From assembly GCA_008501585.1 (NCBI GenBank), contig QQUN01000021.1:108112-172111 (forward strand): DNA of 64,000 bases. The letters are read 5' to 3'. Every line of letters starts with the position of its first letter. The first letter of the stretch is position 1. The translations under genes and the position numbers were made by a program. The DNA comes from Pseudomonadota bacterium (GTDB lineage: Bacteria > Pseudomonadota > Gammaproteobacteria > Burkholderiales > Rhodocyclaceae). Positions 31,347 through 41,326 of the stretch are shown piece after piece. The notes under the pieces were generated by a model, which worked only from the letters and a program-made list of their open reading frames with translations, ran no database searches and had not been told where the DNA came from.

Positions 31347-31702
31347 ACAAACCTGCTGCCAGTGCCCGCTCGGGCGTGCTGTCGCTGAACATCAACTCCA
31401 AGTCTGCGCTGTACGCCGCCTACATGCCGTTTCTCAAGAACGGCGGCATCTTCATCCCCACCTCGCGCGACTACCAGCTGGGCGATGAAGTGTTCATGCT
31501 GCTCCAGTTGATGGACGACCCGGCCAAGCATGCGGTCGCCGGCAAGGTGGTGTGGATTACGCCGCACGGCGTGCAGGGCGGCAAGACGCAGGGCGCCGGC
31601 GTGCATTTTTCCGACGACGACGCCAGCAAGCTGCTGCGCAGCCGGATTGAAACCATCCTCGCCGGCCACCTCGGTTCCAACCGCCCGACCCATACGCTCT
31701 GA
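31343..31702 (+). CDS. pilZ: PilZ domain protein (type IV pilus PilZ type)
   Basis: The 119-residue single PilZ domain has the late motif NGGIFIPT and a VVWITP strand. It lacks the N-terminal RxxxR needed for c-di-GMP binding, as do the original PilZ proteins of Pseudomonas and Xanthomonas, which act in pilus assembly through partner proteins. Its place directly behind holB matches the pseudomonad pilZ locus. The start is fixed by the ATGA overlap with holB. Confidence 0.92.
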   Translation: MNKPAASARSGVLSLNINSKSALYAAYMPFLKNGGIFIPTSRDYQLGDEVFMLLQLMDDPAKHAVAGKVVWITPHGVQGGKTQGAGVHFSDDDASKLLRSRIETILAGHLGSNRPTHTL

Positions 31703-31706
31703 CCCC

Positions 31707-32471
31707 ATGTTTGTTGATTCGCACTGCCACCTCGACTTTCCGGAACTCGCCGAACGCCAGGACGCCATCCTCGCCCTGATGGCGCAAAACGCCGTCACCC
31801 ATGCGCTGTGCGTCAGCGTCAAGCTGGAGACATTCCCGCGGGTGCTGGCCCTGGCCGAAGCGCACGACCACCTGTATGCCTCGGTCGGCGTCCACCCCGA
31901 CAACAAGGACTGCGAAGAGCCCGATGTCGATCGCCTGCTGGCGCTCGCCGCCCACCCGCGCGTGGTGGCCATTGGCGAGACGGGGCTGGACTACTACTGG
32001 CACAAGGACAAGCCCGAGTGGCAGCGTGAGCGCTTCCGCACCCACATCCGGGCGGCGCGCGCCTGCAACAAGCCGCTGATCATCCACACCCGCGATTCGG
32101 CCGACGACACCCTGCGCCTGATGCGCGAGGAGGGCGCCGACGCGCCCGGTGGCGTGATGCATTGTTTTACAGAGTCCCGCGAGGTGGCCGAAGCGGCCCT
32201 CGACCTGGGCTTCTACATCTCCTTCTCCGGCATCGTTACCTTCAAGAATGCCAAGGCCTTGAAGGACGTGGCGCGCTATGTGCCGCTCGAGCGCATGCTG
32301 ATCGAAACCGACGCGCCCTACCTCGCACCGGTGCCGCATCGTGGCAAACAAAATGAACCCGGCTTCGTCAAACATGTCGCAGAACACATCGCCGAATTGC
32401 GCGATCTGCCGGTCGACACCATTGCCCGGCAGACCACCGACAATTTCATGAAACTGTTCAAGACCGTGTGA
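31707..32471 (+). CDS. TatD family metal-dependent hydrolase
   Basis: The 254-residue TIM-barrel hydrolase has all metal-ligand motifs: DSHCHLDF at the N-terminus, GETGLDY (about 91), HTRDS (about 130), HCFTES (about 153) and ETDAPYLAP (about 203). Homologues (TatD, YcfH) are 3'-5' DNA exonucleases or deoxyribonucleases. It follows pilZ by 4 bp. Confidence 0.95.
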   Translation: MFVDSHCHLDFPELAERQDAILALMAQNAVTHALCVSVKLETFPRVLALAEAHDHLYASVGVHPDNKDCEEPDVDRLLALAAHPRVVAIGETGLDYYWHKDKPEWQRERFRTHIRAARACNKPLIIHTRDSADDTLRLMREEGADAPGGVMHCFTESREVAEAALDLGFYISFSGIVTFKNAKALKDVARYVPLERMLIETDAPYLAPVPHRGKQNEPGFVKHVAEHIAELRDLPVDTIARQTTDNFMKLFKTV

Positions 32472-32477
32472 GGCCTC

Positions 32478-33185
32478 ATGCTCCTTTTCAAACGCGCCGC
32501 CCTGTGTGTGGCGCTGACGCTCTCGGCCATGGCCAGCCCCGTGCTCGCCGGTGCCTACGATGATTCGATCAACGCTGCGCGGATGGGCGACACCAGCACC
32601 CTGAGCAGCCTGCTGCGCCAGGGGCTGGAAGCCGACACCGTCGATGCCGGCGGCAACAGCCTGCTGATGCTTGCAGCGCGCGAAGGGCAACTCGAGGCGG
32701 TCGACCTGCTGCTGCGCAGCGGCGCACGCACCAGCCTGCGCAATCCGGCGGGCGACAGCGCCTTGATGATGGCGGTGCTCAAGGGGCACGCGCCGATCGT
32801 CGAGCGCCTGCTCGCCGCCGGTGCGCCGCTCAACCATGACGGCTGGACGCCGCTGATGTACGCCGCCTTCGAGGGGCAGACCGACATCGCGCGCATGCTC
32901 ATCGAGCGTGGCGCCCAGATCGACCAGAAAGCGCCCAACCAGGCCACGGCACTGATGTTCGCCGCGCGCAACGGGCACATCGATGTGGTCAGGCTGCTGC
33001 TCGACCGCGGCGCCGATGCCACGCTGGTCAATGATCAGAACCGTACGGCCCGCAGTTGGGCGCTGGAAAACGGCAATACCGATATCGCCGAACTGATTGC
33101 GCGCCGGGTGCCCGAGGCACGCGAACCGGCGCCGGCGGCCGGCGCAGAGGGTGAGCGCAGGACCCTGCGGGTGCTGATCGAGTAA
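32478..33185 (+). CDS. Exported ankyrin-repeat protein
   Basis: The 235-residue protein has a signal peptide (LCVALTLSAMASPVLAG) and about five ankyrin repeats from residue 30 to 205. The repeat cores NSLLMLAAREGQ, DSALMMAVLKGH, WTPLMYAAFEGQ and TALMFAARNGH are plain. It probably binds a partner in the periplasm. It ends the mltG operon, 6 bp after tatD, and is followed by a terminator. Confidence 0.9.
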   Translation: MLLFKRAALCVALTLSAMASPVLAGAYDDSINAARMGDTSTLSSLLRQGLEADTVDAGGNSLLMLAAREGQLEAVDLLLRSGARTSLRNPAGDSALMMAVLKGHAPIVERLLAAGAPLNHDGWTPLMYAAFEGQTDIARMLIERGAQIDQKAPNQATALMFAARNGHIDVVRLLLDRGADATLVNDQNRTARSWALENGNTDIAELIARRVPEAREPAPAAGAEGERRTLRVLIE

Positions 33186-33208
33186 GCGCGCCGACGCGAC
33201 TGCCATTG

Positions 33209-33246
33209 ACGCCGGCCCGGGCCATGCGCCCCGGCCGGCGTTTTTG
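33209..33246 (+). terminator. Intrinsic terminator after the ankyrin gene
   Basis: A GC-rich stem CGCCGGCC(C)GGG with CCCCGGCCGGCG (one bulge) is followed by TTTTT. It lies between the ankyrin gene and the convergent ModE-like gene. Confidence 0.8.
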
Positions 33247-33254
33247 TCAGGCGC

Positions 33255-33629
33255 TCAGTGATCGTTGCCGGTGGTGTCGGGCTGGTCGCGCAGCATCGGG
33301 CGCATGTCGTCGAACAGCCCGTCGAGCGCCGCGCTGGCGGCCGCCTCCATGGCGCGGTACCGGCGCAGCACCTCGTAGCCCTCGGCCGACACCTCGGCGC
33401 CGCCGCCGCGCTTGCCACCGGTAACAGTGAGCACCACCGGCTGCCGAAAACAGCGGTTCATGGCGTCGACCAGCGCCCAGGCCCGGGTGTAGGACATGCC
33501 CATCTCGCGCGCTGCGGCGGAGATGGAACCGTGACGTCCGATGGCTTCGAGCAGCGTGGCTTTGCCCGGTCCGAGCGCGATCTTGTCATCGAGCATGATG
33601 CGGACCTGGTGGCGGAGGCGGGTTCTCAT
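33255..33629 (-). CDS. ModE-like winged-helix regulator lacking molybdate-binding domains
   Basis: The 124-residue protein is the N-terminal LysR-like winged-helix domain of ModE: GPGKATLLEAIGRHGSIS, then AAREMGMSYTRAWALVDAMN (recognition helix region) and GGKRGGGAEVS in the wing. The C-terminal two Mop (molbindin) domains of full ModE (about 262 residues) are absent, with a short helical tail instead. It may bind the Mo-box at 15991-16014, but how it would sense molybdate is unclear. It lies 15 bp upstream of nothing related and follows recJ on the same strand. Confidence 0.88.
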   Translation of the reverse strand: MRTRLRHQVRIMLDDKIALGPGKATLLEAIGRHGSISAAAREMGMSYTRAWALVDAMNRCFRQPVVLTVTGGKRGGGAEVSAEGYEVLRRYRAMEAAASAALDGLFDDMRPMLRDQPDTTGNDH

Positions 33630-33644
33630 GGCGGGGTGGATTCC

Positions 33645-35336
33645 TCAGGCCGGCTCGATGTGTTCGAGCATGAGCTGAACCGAGCTTACGCCATTGTATT
33701 CATTCACCGCCAGCCGGTAGGCCACGCGGATGGCGGCCGGCACCGGCTCGGCGTAGTTGAAGCAGATTGCATCGAAGCGGGCGTTGTTCTTGCGCAGGGC
33801 GAGCTTGAGGTGCTTGTCCTTGAGCAGGCGCTGGTTGTCGACCTCGAAGACATCGTCGAACACCGGCGCGGGAAAGCCCTGGCCCCAGATCGCATGCTCG
33901 AGATGGCGGGCCGTCTCCAGCGTCATGAAGCCGGTTTCGAGCGGGCCGTCGGTGTCGACCCGCCGGGTGAGGTCGGCCGGGTCGATCAGGGCCTGCACCA
34001 CCGCCTCGAAGGTGTCGGCAAAACGCGCGAAGTCGGTCTCGCGGATGGTCAGCCCCGCGGCCATGGCGTGGCCGCCGAACTTGAGGATCAGGTCGGGGCA
34101 TTGCTTGCTGACCAGGTCCAGCGCGTCGCGCAGGTGGAGCCCCGGGATCGAACGCCCCGACCCCTTGATCTCGCCGTCGTCACCGGGCGCGAAGGCCACC
34201 ACCGGGCGGTGGAATTTCTCCTTGATGCGCCCGGCCACGATGCCGATCACGCCCTGGTGCCAACCCGGCTCGAACAGTGCAATGCTGGCCCGTTGGCCGG
34301 GGTCGAAGCCGTCGAGCGCGAGCAGGGCGTCGGACTGCATGTCGGCCTCGATGCTGCGCCGCTCGCGGTTGAGCCGGTCGAGCTCCTGTGCGATGTTCAT
34401 GGCCCGGCCCATGTCGTCGGTGATCAGGCACTCGATGCCCAGCGACATGTCGGCCAGCCGCCCGGCCGCGTTGAGGCGCGGGCCGAGGCCAAAGCCCATG
34501 TCGAAGGTGCTGGCGCGGCCAGCGTCGCGGCCGGCGGCGCTGAACAGGGCGCGCACGCCGGGGCACATCTGGCCGGCGCGCATGCGCGCCAGCCCCTGCG
34601 AGACGAGCACGCGGTTGTTGCGATCCAGGGGGACAACGTCGGCCACCGTGCCGAGGGCGACCAGGTCGAGCAAGGTGGCGAGGTTCGGCCCCTTGCCATC
34701 AGCGAACGCCCCGCGGTGGCGCAATTCGGCGCGGAGGGCGAGCAGGGTGTAGAACATCACCCCCACACCGGCCAGGGCCTTGCTCGGGAAGCTGCAGCCG
34801 GGCTGGTTGGGATTGACGATCACGTCGGCCTGCGGCAAGGCGTCGGCCGGCAGGTGGTGGTCGGTGATGAGGGTGGCGATGCCGAGCGAGCGGGCTTCTT
34901 CGACCCCGTCGATGCTGGCGATGCCGTTGTCGACGGTGATGATCAGGTCCGGCTCGCTTTGTGCGGCCAACTGCACGATGGCCGGGGTCAGCCCGTAGCC
35001 GTACTCGAAGCGGTTGGGCACCAGGTAGGCGATGTCGGCGCCCATGGCGCGCAGCCCGCGCACGGCCACGGCGCAGGCGGTGGCGCCGTCGCAGTCGTAG
35101 TCGGCCACCACCAGCATCCGCGCGCCGGCCTCGATGGCGTCGGCGAGCAGGATGGCGGCGTCGTCAACACCGCGCAGCTGGGCGGGGGGAATCAGGGTGG
35201 CGAGGCTGTCGTCCAGCTCGCGTGGGTCAGTGATGCCGCGTGCGGCATACAACCGGGCCAGCGTGGGGTGGAGGCCGGTGTCGACCAGGCGGCGGACGGT
35301 GGCGGGGTTGGCCGTACGTGGTGCGATGCGGGTCAT
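33645..35336 (-). CDS. recJ: Single-stranded-DNA-specific exonuclease RecJ
   Basis: The 563-residue 5'-3' single-strand exonuclease acts in RecF-pathway recombination and mismatch repair. DHH-family motifs are visible: ADYDCDG (about 75), TVDNG, ITDHHLP (about 150), then the DHHA1 motif KFGGHAMAAGLT (about 425). The C-terminal OB domain runs from about 470. Length is usual (E. coli 577). The start at 35336 is the ATG before TRIAPRT and overlaps the RpfE-like stop by 4 bp. Confidence 0.96.
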   Translation of the reverse strand: MTRIAPRTANPATVRRLVDTGLHPTLARLYAARGITDPRELDDSLATLIPPAQLRGVDDAAILLADAIEAGARMLVVADYDCDGATACAVAVRGLRAMGADIAYLVPNRFEYGYGLTPAIVQLAAQSEPDLIITVDNGIASIDGVEEARSLGIATLITDHHLPADALPQADVIVNPNQPGCSFPSKALAGVGVMFYTLLALRAELRHRGAFADGKGPNLATLLDLVALGTVADVVPLDRNNRVLVSQGLARMRAGQMCPGVRALFSAAGRDAGRASTFDMGFGLGPRLNAAGRLADMSLGIECLITDDMGRAMNIAQELDRLNRERRSIEADMQSDALLALDGFDPGQRASIALFEPGWHQGVIGIVAGRIKEKFHRPVVAFAPGDDGEIKGSGRSIPGLHLRDALDLVSKQCPDLILKFGGHAMAAGLTIRETDFARFADTFEAVVQALIDPADLTRRVDTDGPLETGFMTLETARHLEHAIWGQGFPAPVFDDVFEVDNQRLLKDKHLKLALRKNNARFDAICFNYAEPVPAAIRVAYRLAVNEYNGVSSVQLMLEHIEPA

Positions 35337-36352
35337 GAATAACGGGCCAGGGTGAAGGTTTCGAGATCCTGCGGTTTGCGCCAGAAGCGCCACAGATGCG
35401 GTTTGCGCAGTGTCAGCTCGATGCCGCCGCGCTCGTCGGGCAGGGTCAGCGTGAGTGTTTTCAGCGCCCCGCTCGACACCGCGGCCAGGGCCGGGGCAAG
35501 CCAGTGCTGCTCGATGTCGGCGAGCGCGGCCTGCCAGGGGGCCAGATCGAGATACAGGCTGGGGTGGTAGGCCGTGGCCAGCTCGACCAGGGCGTCGCCC
35601 GCGGGCCGGGCGGCAAAATCCGTCGGGGCAAGCGGCGCGATGCCGGCGGCGCGCGCCAGGCCGCGCACCAGCGGGGTGCTGGCGGCGATGGCCGGCATCG
35701 GCGCGCCGAGCGTGGCCGGTGCGCGGCCGGCGCCCCAGAACCACACGCTGTTGATCGGGCGCTGCCCGGCCGCTTCGCGCGCCCGGTTGACCGGGTGGTT
35801 ATGCAACACCACCTGGATTTCATTCATGGTGCGCTGCCAGATCAGCGCGTCGCCATTGCTGGGCAGGTAATGCACGATCGGCCGGCCGGTGACGGCCGAC
35901 AGGCGGGACAGCTGTGCGGTGGGCGGTGTCAGCGGGTGCAGGTACCAGCGTTCGGGCGTGGGGGCCTCGAAACGGCCGATGTCGGCGAACTCGGTGTTCA
36001 GCGCCTCGACCAGCGCGTCGGCTTCGTCGCGGCCAATGGCCAGTTCGCCCGCGTCGGTGAGCAGCAGGTATTCACCGGCAAAATGCAGATGCGTGGGGTC
36101 GGCGCACAACAGGGGCGTGCCGTCGTGCCAGGCATCGGCCTCGCCCCAGCGGCGCAGCGGCGCGTCGGGCAGCGTGGCGGCGTCGATGCCGAACAGCCGC
36201 GCCCAGGTTTGCTCGGGCGTTTCGCCGGCCAGCGGCCGGCAGTCAGCGCGGCCAAGCAGCCGTGACAGCGCCGGCAGGGCGAGGGCGCTGGCAAAGCCGC
36301 GAGCGTGAATGCTGGGCCAGAGCAGGCCGGGAAGAACGAGGTGCAGATGCAT
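35333..36352 (-). CDS. RpfE-like conserved protein
   Basis: The 339-residue soluble protein starts MHLHLVLPGLLWP and carries HFAGEYLLLTDAGELAIGRDEAD, RWYLHPLTPP and SVWFWGAGR motifs. These resemble proteins annotated as regulatory protein RpfE or as phosphoglycerate-mutase-like in beta- and gammaproteobacteria, where the gene lies next to recJ (as in the Xanthomonas rpf region). The biochemical role is not established; a link to the alkaline-phosphatase/iPGAM superfamily has been suggested by annotation only. Coupled to recJ by ATGA. Confidence 0.8.
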   Translation of the reverse strand: MHLHLVLPGLLWPSIHARGFASALALPALSRLLGRADCRPLAGETPEQTWARLFGIDAATLPDAPLRRWGEADAWHDGTPLLCADPTHLHFAGEYLLLTDAGELAIGRDEADALVEALNTEFADIGRFEAPTPERWYLHPLTPPTAQLSRLSAVTGRPIVHYLPSNGDALIWQRTMNEIQVVLHNHPVNRAREAAGQRPINSVWFWGAGRAPATLGAPMPAIAASTPLVRGLARAAGIAPLAPTDFAARPAGDALVELATAYHPSLYLDLAPWQAALADIEQHWLAPALAAVSSGALKTLTLTLPDERGGIELTLRKPHLWRFWRKPQDLETFTLARYS

Positions 36353-36495
36353 GTGTGGTGCCCCGAAAACAGGCGGCGATTCTAGCATGTGGGGGGAGGC
36401 CGCCCCGGCGCGGCGCCGGGGCACGCACGCTGCATCGCATCCTCGGCCGACATTGGGCACAATGGCGACCTTGCTGACTCGAGGCCCAATGCCCG

Positions 36496-37741
36496 ATGCG
36501 ATATGAAACACTCATCGGCTTGCGTTATACCCGCTCGCGCAAGCGCGCGCAGGGGCGCAACCAGTTCATTTCCTTCATTTCCCTGGTATCGATGCTGGGC
36601 ATCGCGCTCGGCGTGGCAGCGCTGATCGTCGTGCTGTCGGTGATGAACGGCTTTCAGGAAGAACTGCGCACCCGCATCCTGGGGGTGGCCTCGCACGCGC
36701 AGGTCAGCGCGGCCTCCGGCGACATGGACAACTGGCAGCAGGCCGCGCAGACCGCCGCCGAGCATCCCAACGTGAAGGGCACGGCCCCGTTCGTGCAGGC
36801 CCAGGGCATGTTGTCCTTCGACCAGACGGTGCGCGGCGCGATGGTGCGCGGCATCTTGCCGGCGGATGAAGACCGGGTGGCCGATTTCGGCAAGACCATG
36901 CGGGTAGGCACGCTCGATGCGCTGCAACCCGGCGGCTTCGGCATCGTGCTCGGTGTCGACCTGGCGCGCGCGCTGGGCGCCCGCACCGGCGACAAGGTGA
37001 CGCTGATCGCCCCGCAGGGCCTGGTGACGCCCGCGGCCGTGCTGCCGCGGCTCAAGCAGTTCACCGTGGTGGGCATTTTCGAAGCCGGCATGTACGAGTT
37101 CGACGCCGGCCTGGCACTGATCCACATGCACGACGCCCAGGTGCTGTACCGCATGGGTGAGCGGGTCAGTGGTGTGCGCCTGAAGCTCGACGACCTGTTT
37201 GCCGCGCCGCGCGTGATCCGCGAGCTGGCCAATCGCTACGACACCCGTACGGTGCTCTCGGACTGGACCAGCAGCCACGCCAATTTCTTCCGTGCCGTGG
37301 CGCTGGAGAAGAAGATGATGGCCATCATCCTGTTCCTGATCGTTGCGGTGGCGGCTTTCAACATCGTGTCGACGCTGGTGATGGCGGTGCAGGAGAAGAC
37401 CGCCGACATCGCCATCCTGCGGACACTGGGGGCCAGCCCCGGTTCGATCATGAGCATCTTCATCCTGCAGGGGGCGATCATCGGCATCGTCGGCCTGCTC
37501 GCCGGGGTGGTTGGCGGCATCGCGCTGGCGACCAACCTCGATGTGGTGATCCCGGCGCTCGAACGCCTGCTGGGCACCACCTTGTGGAACAAGGAAATCT
37601 ATTACGTGACCGAGATGCCCTCCAAGGTCCTGTCATCGGATGTGATCACCATCACCACGGTGTCCTTCGTGCTGACGCTGGTGGCCACCCTGTATCCAAG
37701 CTGGCGCGCCTCGCGCGTGAATCCGGCGGAGGCGCTGCGCT

Positions 37742-37749
<8 letters not shown>
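36496..37749 (+). CDS. lolC: Lipoprotein-releasing ABC transporter permease LolC/E
   Basis: The 417-residue inner-membrane protein has the MacB/LolCE plan. TM1 lies at about 25-48 ([16 protein letters not shown]) and a large periplasmic domain at about 50-265. Three C-terminal helices follow, with the FtsX motif ([18 protein letters not shown]) at about 305. It extracts outer-membrane lipoproteins and passes them to LolA. It ends with PAEALRYE, as is usual, and overlaps lolD by 8 bp. Confidence 0.96.
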
Positions 37750-38422
<673 letters not shown>

Positions 38423-38437
38423 CCATCGGGCGATGCC

Positions 38438-38473
38438 CGGGCGGCCACGGCGATTGGCCGTAACGACCGCCCG
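38438..38473 (+). terminator. Possible two-part hairpin after lolD
   Basis: Outer arms CGGGCGG and CCGCCCG enclose inner arms ACGGC and GCCGT. It starts 15 bp after the lolD stop but lacks a T-run, so termination is only possible. Confidence 0.35.
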
Positions 38474-38565
38474 CTGCGGCACGGCGCCGATCCCGCGGCG
38501 ACGCAGGCCTATCGCCTTTGGTCTAGCGCGGCGGTGCTGGCGCATTGCATTGCAGCAAAGCCACC

Positions 38566-38592
38566 TAAAGTTGTCGTGTCGGATGACGTGAA
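38566..38592 (+). promoter_or_regulatory. Candidate sigma28 (FliA) promoter for the chemoreceptor gene
   Basis: TAAAGTTG (7 of 8 to the flagellar -35 TAAAGTTT), 11 bp, then GACGTGAA (5 of 8 to GCCGATAA), 36 bp before the start codon. The -10 match is weak, but the gene type fits FliA control. Confidence 0.4.
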
Positions 38593-38627
38593 TTCCCCTC
38601 GTATGTGATCACTGTCCGGAGACAGTC

Positions 38628-40649
38628 ATGCGAGTTCTCTTTGCCCCTGCCGTGCGTTTGCTCAATCAGCTGCGCTACACCACCAAGTTCATCCTCATCG
38701 GCGGAACGGCGGCGGTGGCGTCGATGTTTCTGTTGTTCCAGTTGTACGCCCAGATCCAGGTGGCGCGGGACATGACCGCGCAGGAGCAGGCCGGCCTGGT
38801 GGTGCTCGATGCCACCATCAAGACCCTGACCAAGATGCAGCAACACCGGGGAACCACCTCGGGGCTGCTGGGCGGCGATACCACACTGGCACCCAAGGTG
38901 GCCGCGTTGGCCGACGAGGTGGAGCGCGCCATCGCCGGCGTGGATGCCACGCTGGCCAGCGCAGGGGCCGAGTTTGGTCTGGAAGGGCCGTGGGGCGAGA
39001 TCAAGAATCGCTGGGCGCCGCTCAAGGCCGGCACGCCGAACGAGCGTGGTGGCAACTTCAAGGCGCACACGCAGATGATCGAGGACATGCTCGACCTGAT
39101 CGGTGATATCGGCTCACGCTCGCGGCTGAGCTTCGACCCGGACGCCGATGCGGCCAACCTGATCGGCGCGCTGCTCGTCTCGGTCCCCGAAATGTCTGAA
39201 CGCCTGGGCCGGTTGCGGGGCATGGGCACCGGCATCATCGCCCGCGGCGTACTGACGCTCGACGACGAAAAGTCGGTCGTGCGCCAGCTCGGTCAGCTGG
39301 AAGTCACCAACGATGAGCTGATGGATCGCTTCCGCCGTGCCGCACGCCACAACCCGACGCTGGCCGCCTCGCTCAAGACCGCCGAGGACGACATCGCCGC
39401 GGCCTACAAGGCCCTGCGCGACGTGACCCAGCAGCAGATCGTCGATCAGAAATTCGACATCAAGCCCGAGGCATTCTTTGCCGTCGGCACCCAGGCCATC
39501 TCCAGCCTGATCGGCCACAGCGACAGCACGCTGTTTCCCAATGCCAATGCCTTGCTCGGCGAACGCGCCGAGCGCCTGACCCGCTCGCTGCTGCTGCAGT
39601 TGCTGGTGTCGGTGGGGGCCATCGTGGTGGCCGGCTACCTGCTGGTCGGGATGTACCTGTCGATCGTCGGCTCGGTGCGCGAGCTGACCGCCGGCACCTC
39701 GCAGATGGCGCAGGGCGACTACACCACGCGGGTCGATTTTTCCGCACGTGACGAGCTGTCCGACGTGGCCCACCAGTTCAACGACATGGCCGAACGTCTT
39801 GCCGCGATCATCGCGCAGGTCAAGCGCAGCGCCGACGATCTGCGCGCCGCCGCGGGCGAGATGGCCACCGGCTCAGGGCAGGTCGCCGCCGGCTCCGAGC
39901 GCCAGAGCGAAGCCGCCGCAAGCATGGCCGCCGCCGTTGAACAGATGACGGTGAGCATCGACGAGATCAATCGCCATGCGCAGGCTGCATCGACGCAGAG
40001 CGCCGACTCGGGCCGCCTGTCGAAAGAAGGCGGGGAGGTGGTGCGCCAGTCGGTTGAGGAGATGGAGCGGATTGCCGAATCGGTGCATCAGGTGGCCAGC
40101 GTCATCCGTGACCTGGGCGACCAGTCCGGCAAGATCTCGACCATCGTCAACGTGATCCGTGAAATCGCCGAGCAAACCAACCTGCTGGCGCTCAATGCGG
40201 CCATCGAGGCGGCCCGCGCGGGCGAAACCGGTCGTGGGTTTGCCGTGGTGGCCGACGAGGTGCGCAAGCTGGCCGAGCGCACGGCCAAGGCCACCGGCGA
40301 GATCACCAGCATGGTCGAAGCCATCCAGGTGGGCACCCAGAAGGCGGTGGGCACGATGGAAAACGGCGTCGAGCGGGTGCAGGAAGGCGTGGTGCTGACC
40401 AAGCGCGCCGGCGAATCCATGGAGCAGATCAATGCCGGTGCCGCCAATGTGGTGGTGTCTGTCGAAGACATTTCGGCCGCCCTGCGTGAGCAAAGCGCGG
40501 CGAGTACCGACATTGCCCGCAATGTCGAGGCCATTGCCCAGATGAGCGAGCAGAACAGCGCCGCGGTGCGCGACACCGCCCGTACCGCCGAGCGACTGGA
40601 AGGGCTGGCACGCTCGCTCAGCGACGAGGTGGCGCGCTTCAAGGTGTGA
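38628..40649 (+). CDS. Methyl-accepting chemotaxis protein
   Basis: The 673-residue receptor has TM1 at about 16-38 and a large helical periplasmic domain at about 40-315. TM2 is at about 320-345, a HAMP domain at about 347-400 and a methyl-accepting coiled coil to the end. The highly conserved hairpin tip [19 protein letters not shown] is at about 520. The periplasmic part has [13 protein letters not shown] near its start, a pattern like the NIT (nitrate/nitrite-sensing) domain; this is suggestive only. No CheW-binding pentapeptide tail for CheR is seen at the C-terminus. Confidence 0.94.
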   Translation: MRVLFAPAVRLLNQLRYTTKFILIGGTAAVASMFLLFQLYAQIQVARDMTAQEQAGLVVLDATIKTLTKMQQHRGTTSGLLGGDTTLAPKVAALADEVERAIAGVDATLASAGAEFGLEGPWGEIKNRWAPLKAGTPNERGGNFKAHTQMIEDMLDLIGDIGSRSRLSFDPDADAANLIGALLVSVPEMSERLGRLRGMGTGIIARGVLTLDDEKSVVRQLGQLEVTNDELMDRFRRAARHNPTLAASLKTAEDDIAAAYKALRDVTQQQIVDQKFDIKPEAFFAVGTQAISSLIGHSDSTLFPNANALLGERAERLTRSLLLQLLVSVGAIVVAGYLLVGMYLSIVGSVRELTAGTSQMAQGDYTTRVDFSARDELSDVAHQFNDMAERLAAIIAQVKRSADDLRAAAGEMATGSGQVAAGSERQSEAAASMAAAVEQMTVSIDEINRHAQAASTQSADSGRLSKEGGEVVRQSVEEMERIAESVHQVASVIRDLGDQSGKISTIVNVIREIAEQTNLLALNAAIEAARAGETGRGFAVVADEVRKLAERTAKATGEITSMVEAIQVGTQKAVGTMENGVERVQEGVVLTKRAGESMEQINAGAANVVVSVEDISAALREQSAASTDIARNVEAIAQMSEQNSAAVRDTARTAERLEGLARSLSDEVARFKV

Positions 40650-40683
40650 GCCTGCCTCGCCTCCGCCCCCCGGGCGTCGTCGG

Positions 40684-41250
40684 TCAGTGGCCGTCGGCGC
40701 CCGTGTCTTTTCTGGCCAGGCGCTTCTTGCGCCTTGCGCGCCAGGCGTGCAGCAGGTGCAGGCGCCAGGCGCCGCGTACCACGAAATACCCGGTCAGGGC
40801 GAGGGTGTTGGCCAGGACCAGCAGACCAAAGACCAGCGGGCGGCCGAGGCCGATGATCCAGGCCGACATCGCGTTCATCCACTGCCCGATCGGCATGCCG
40901 GTGAGCTCGGGCGGCGCGACAAAGTGGCTCCCGCCGCCGAGCAGCCAGTCGCCCAGCGTAAAGGCGAGCAGGTACAGCGGAACGATGGTGAAGGGATTGG
41001 TGTACAGCGTGGTCACCAGCGCCAGCGGCAGGTTGACCCGGAACACCACGCAGCCCAGTGCCGCCGCAATCATCTGGAACGGCCCCGGAATCAGCCCGCA
41101 AAACAGACCGACGGCCACGGCGCCGGCGGCCGAATGGCGGTTCAGGTGCCACAGGCTCGGGTGCAGGAGCGTGCTGCCCAGCGGCCGCAACCATCGGTTG
41201 TCGCGCACGCTGGCGTGACCGGGAAGGACGCGCTTGAGTAGTTTTCGCAT
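40684..41250 (-). CDS. DUF2062 membrane protein
   Basis: The 188-residue protein has four hydrophobic helices. Typical DUF2062 features are HSAAGAVAVGLFCGLIPGPFQ, NLPLALVTTLYTNPFTIVPLY (read as two adjacent segments) and a basic C-terminus (RARRKKRLARK). The function is unknown. The ATG at 41250 is chosen; an in-frame extension to 41349 is less likely because it crosses the comEC upstream region. It is convergent with the chemoreceptor and divergent from comEC. Confidence 0.92.
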   Translation of the reverse strand: MRKLLKRVLPGHASVRDNRWLRPLGSTLLHPSLWHLNRHSAAGAVAVGLFCGLIPGPFQMIAAALGCVVFRVNLPLALVTTLYTNPFTIVPLYLLAFTLGDWLLGGGSHFVAPPELTGMPIGQWMNAMSAWIIGLGRPLVFGLLVLANTLALTGYFVVRGAWRLHLLHAWRARRKKRLARKDTGADGH

Positions 41251-41326
41251 GGTGATTGGCCGGCATTCTAGCGTGCGGCGCGTCAACGCGCATGAAACAC
41301 GCGGTTCGCGATAAAGTGCCGACATT

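Noticed and set aside
33630..33644. A second Mo-box near the ModE-like gene
   Set aside because: No CGTTATA-type palindrome was found around 33.2-33.7 kb, so autoregulation by the same site is not supported.
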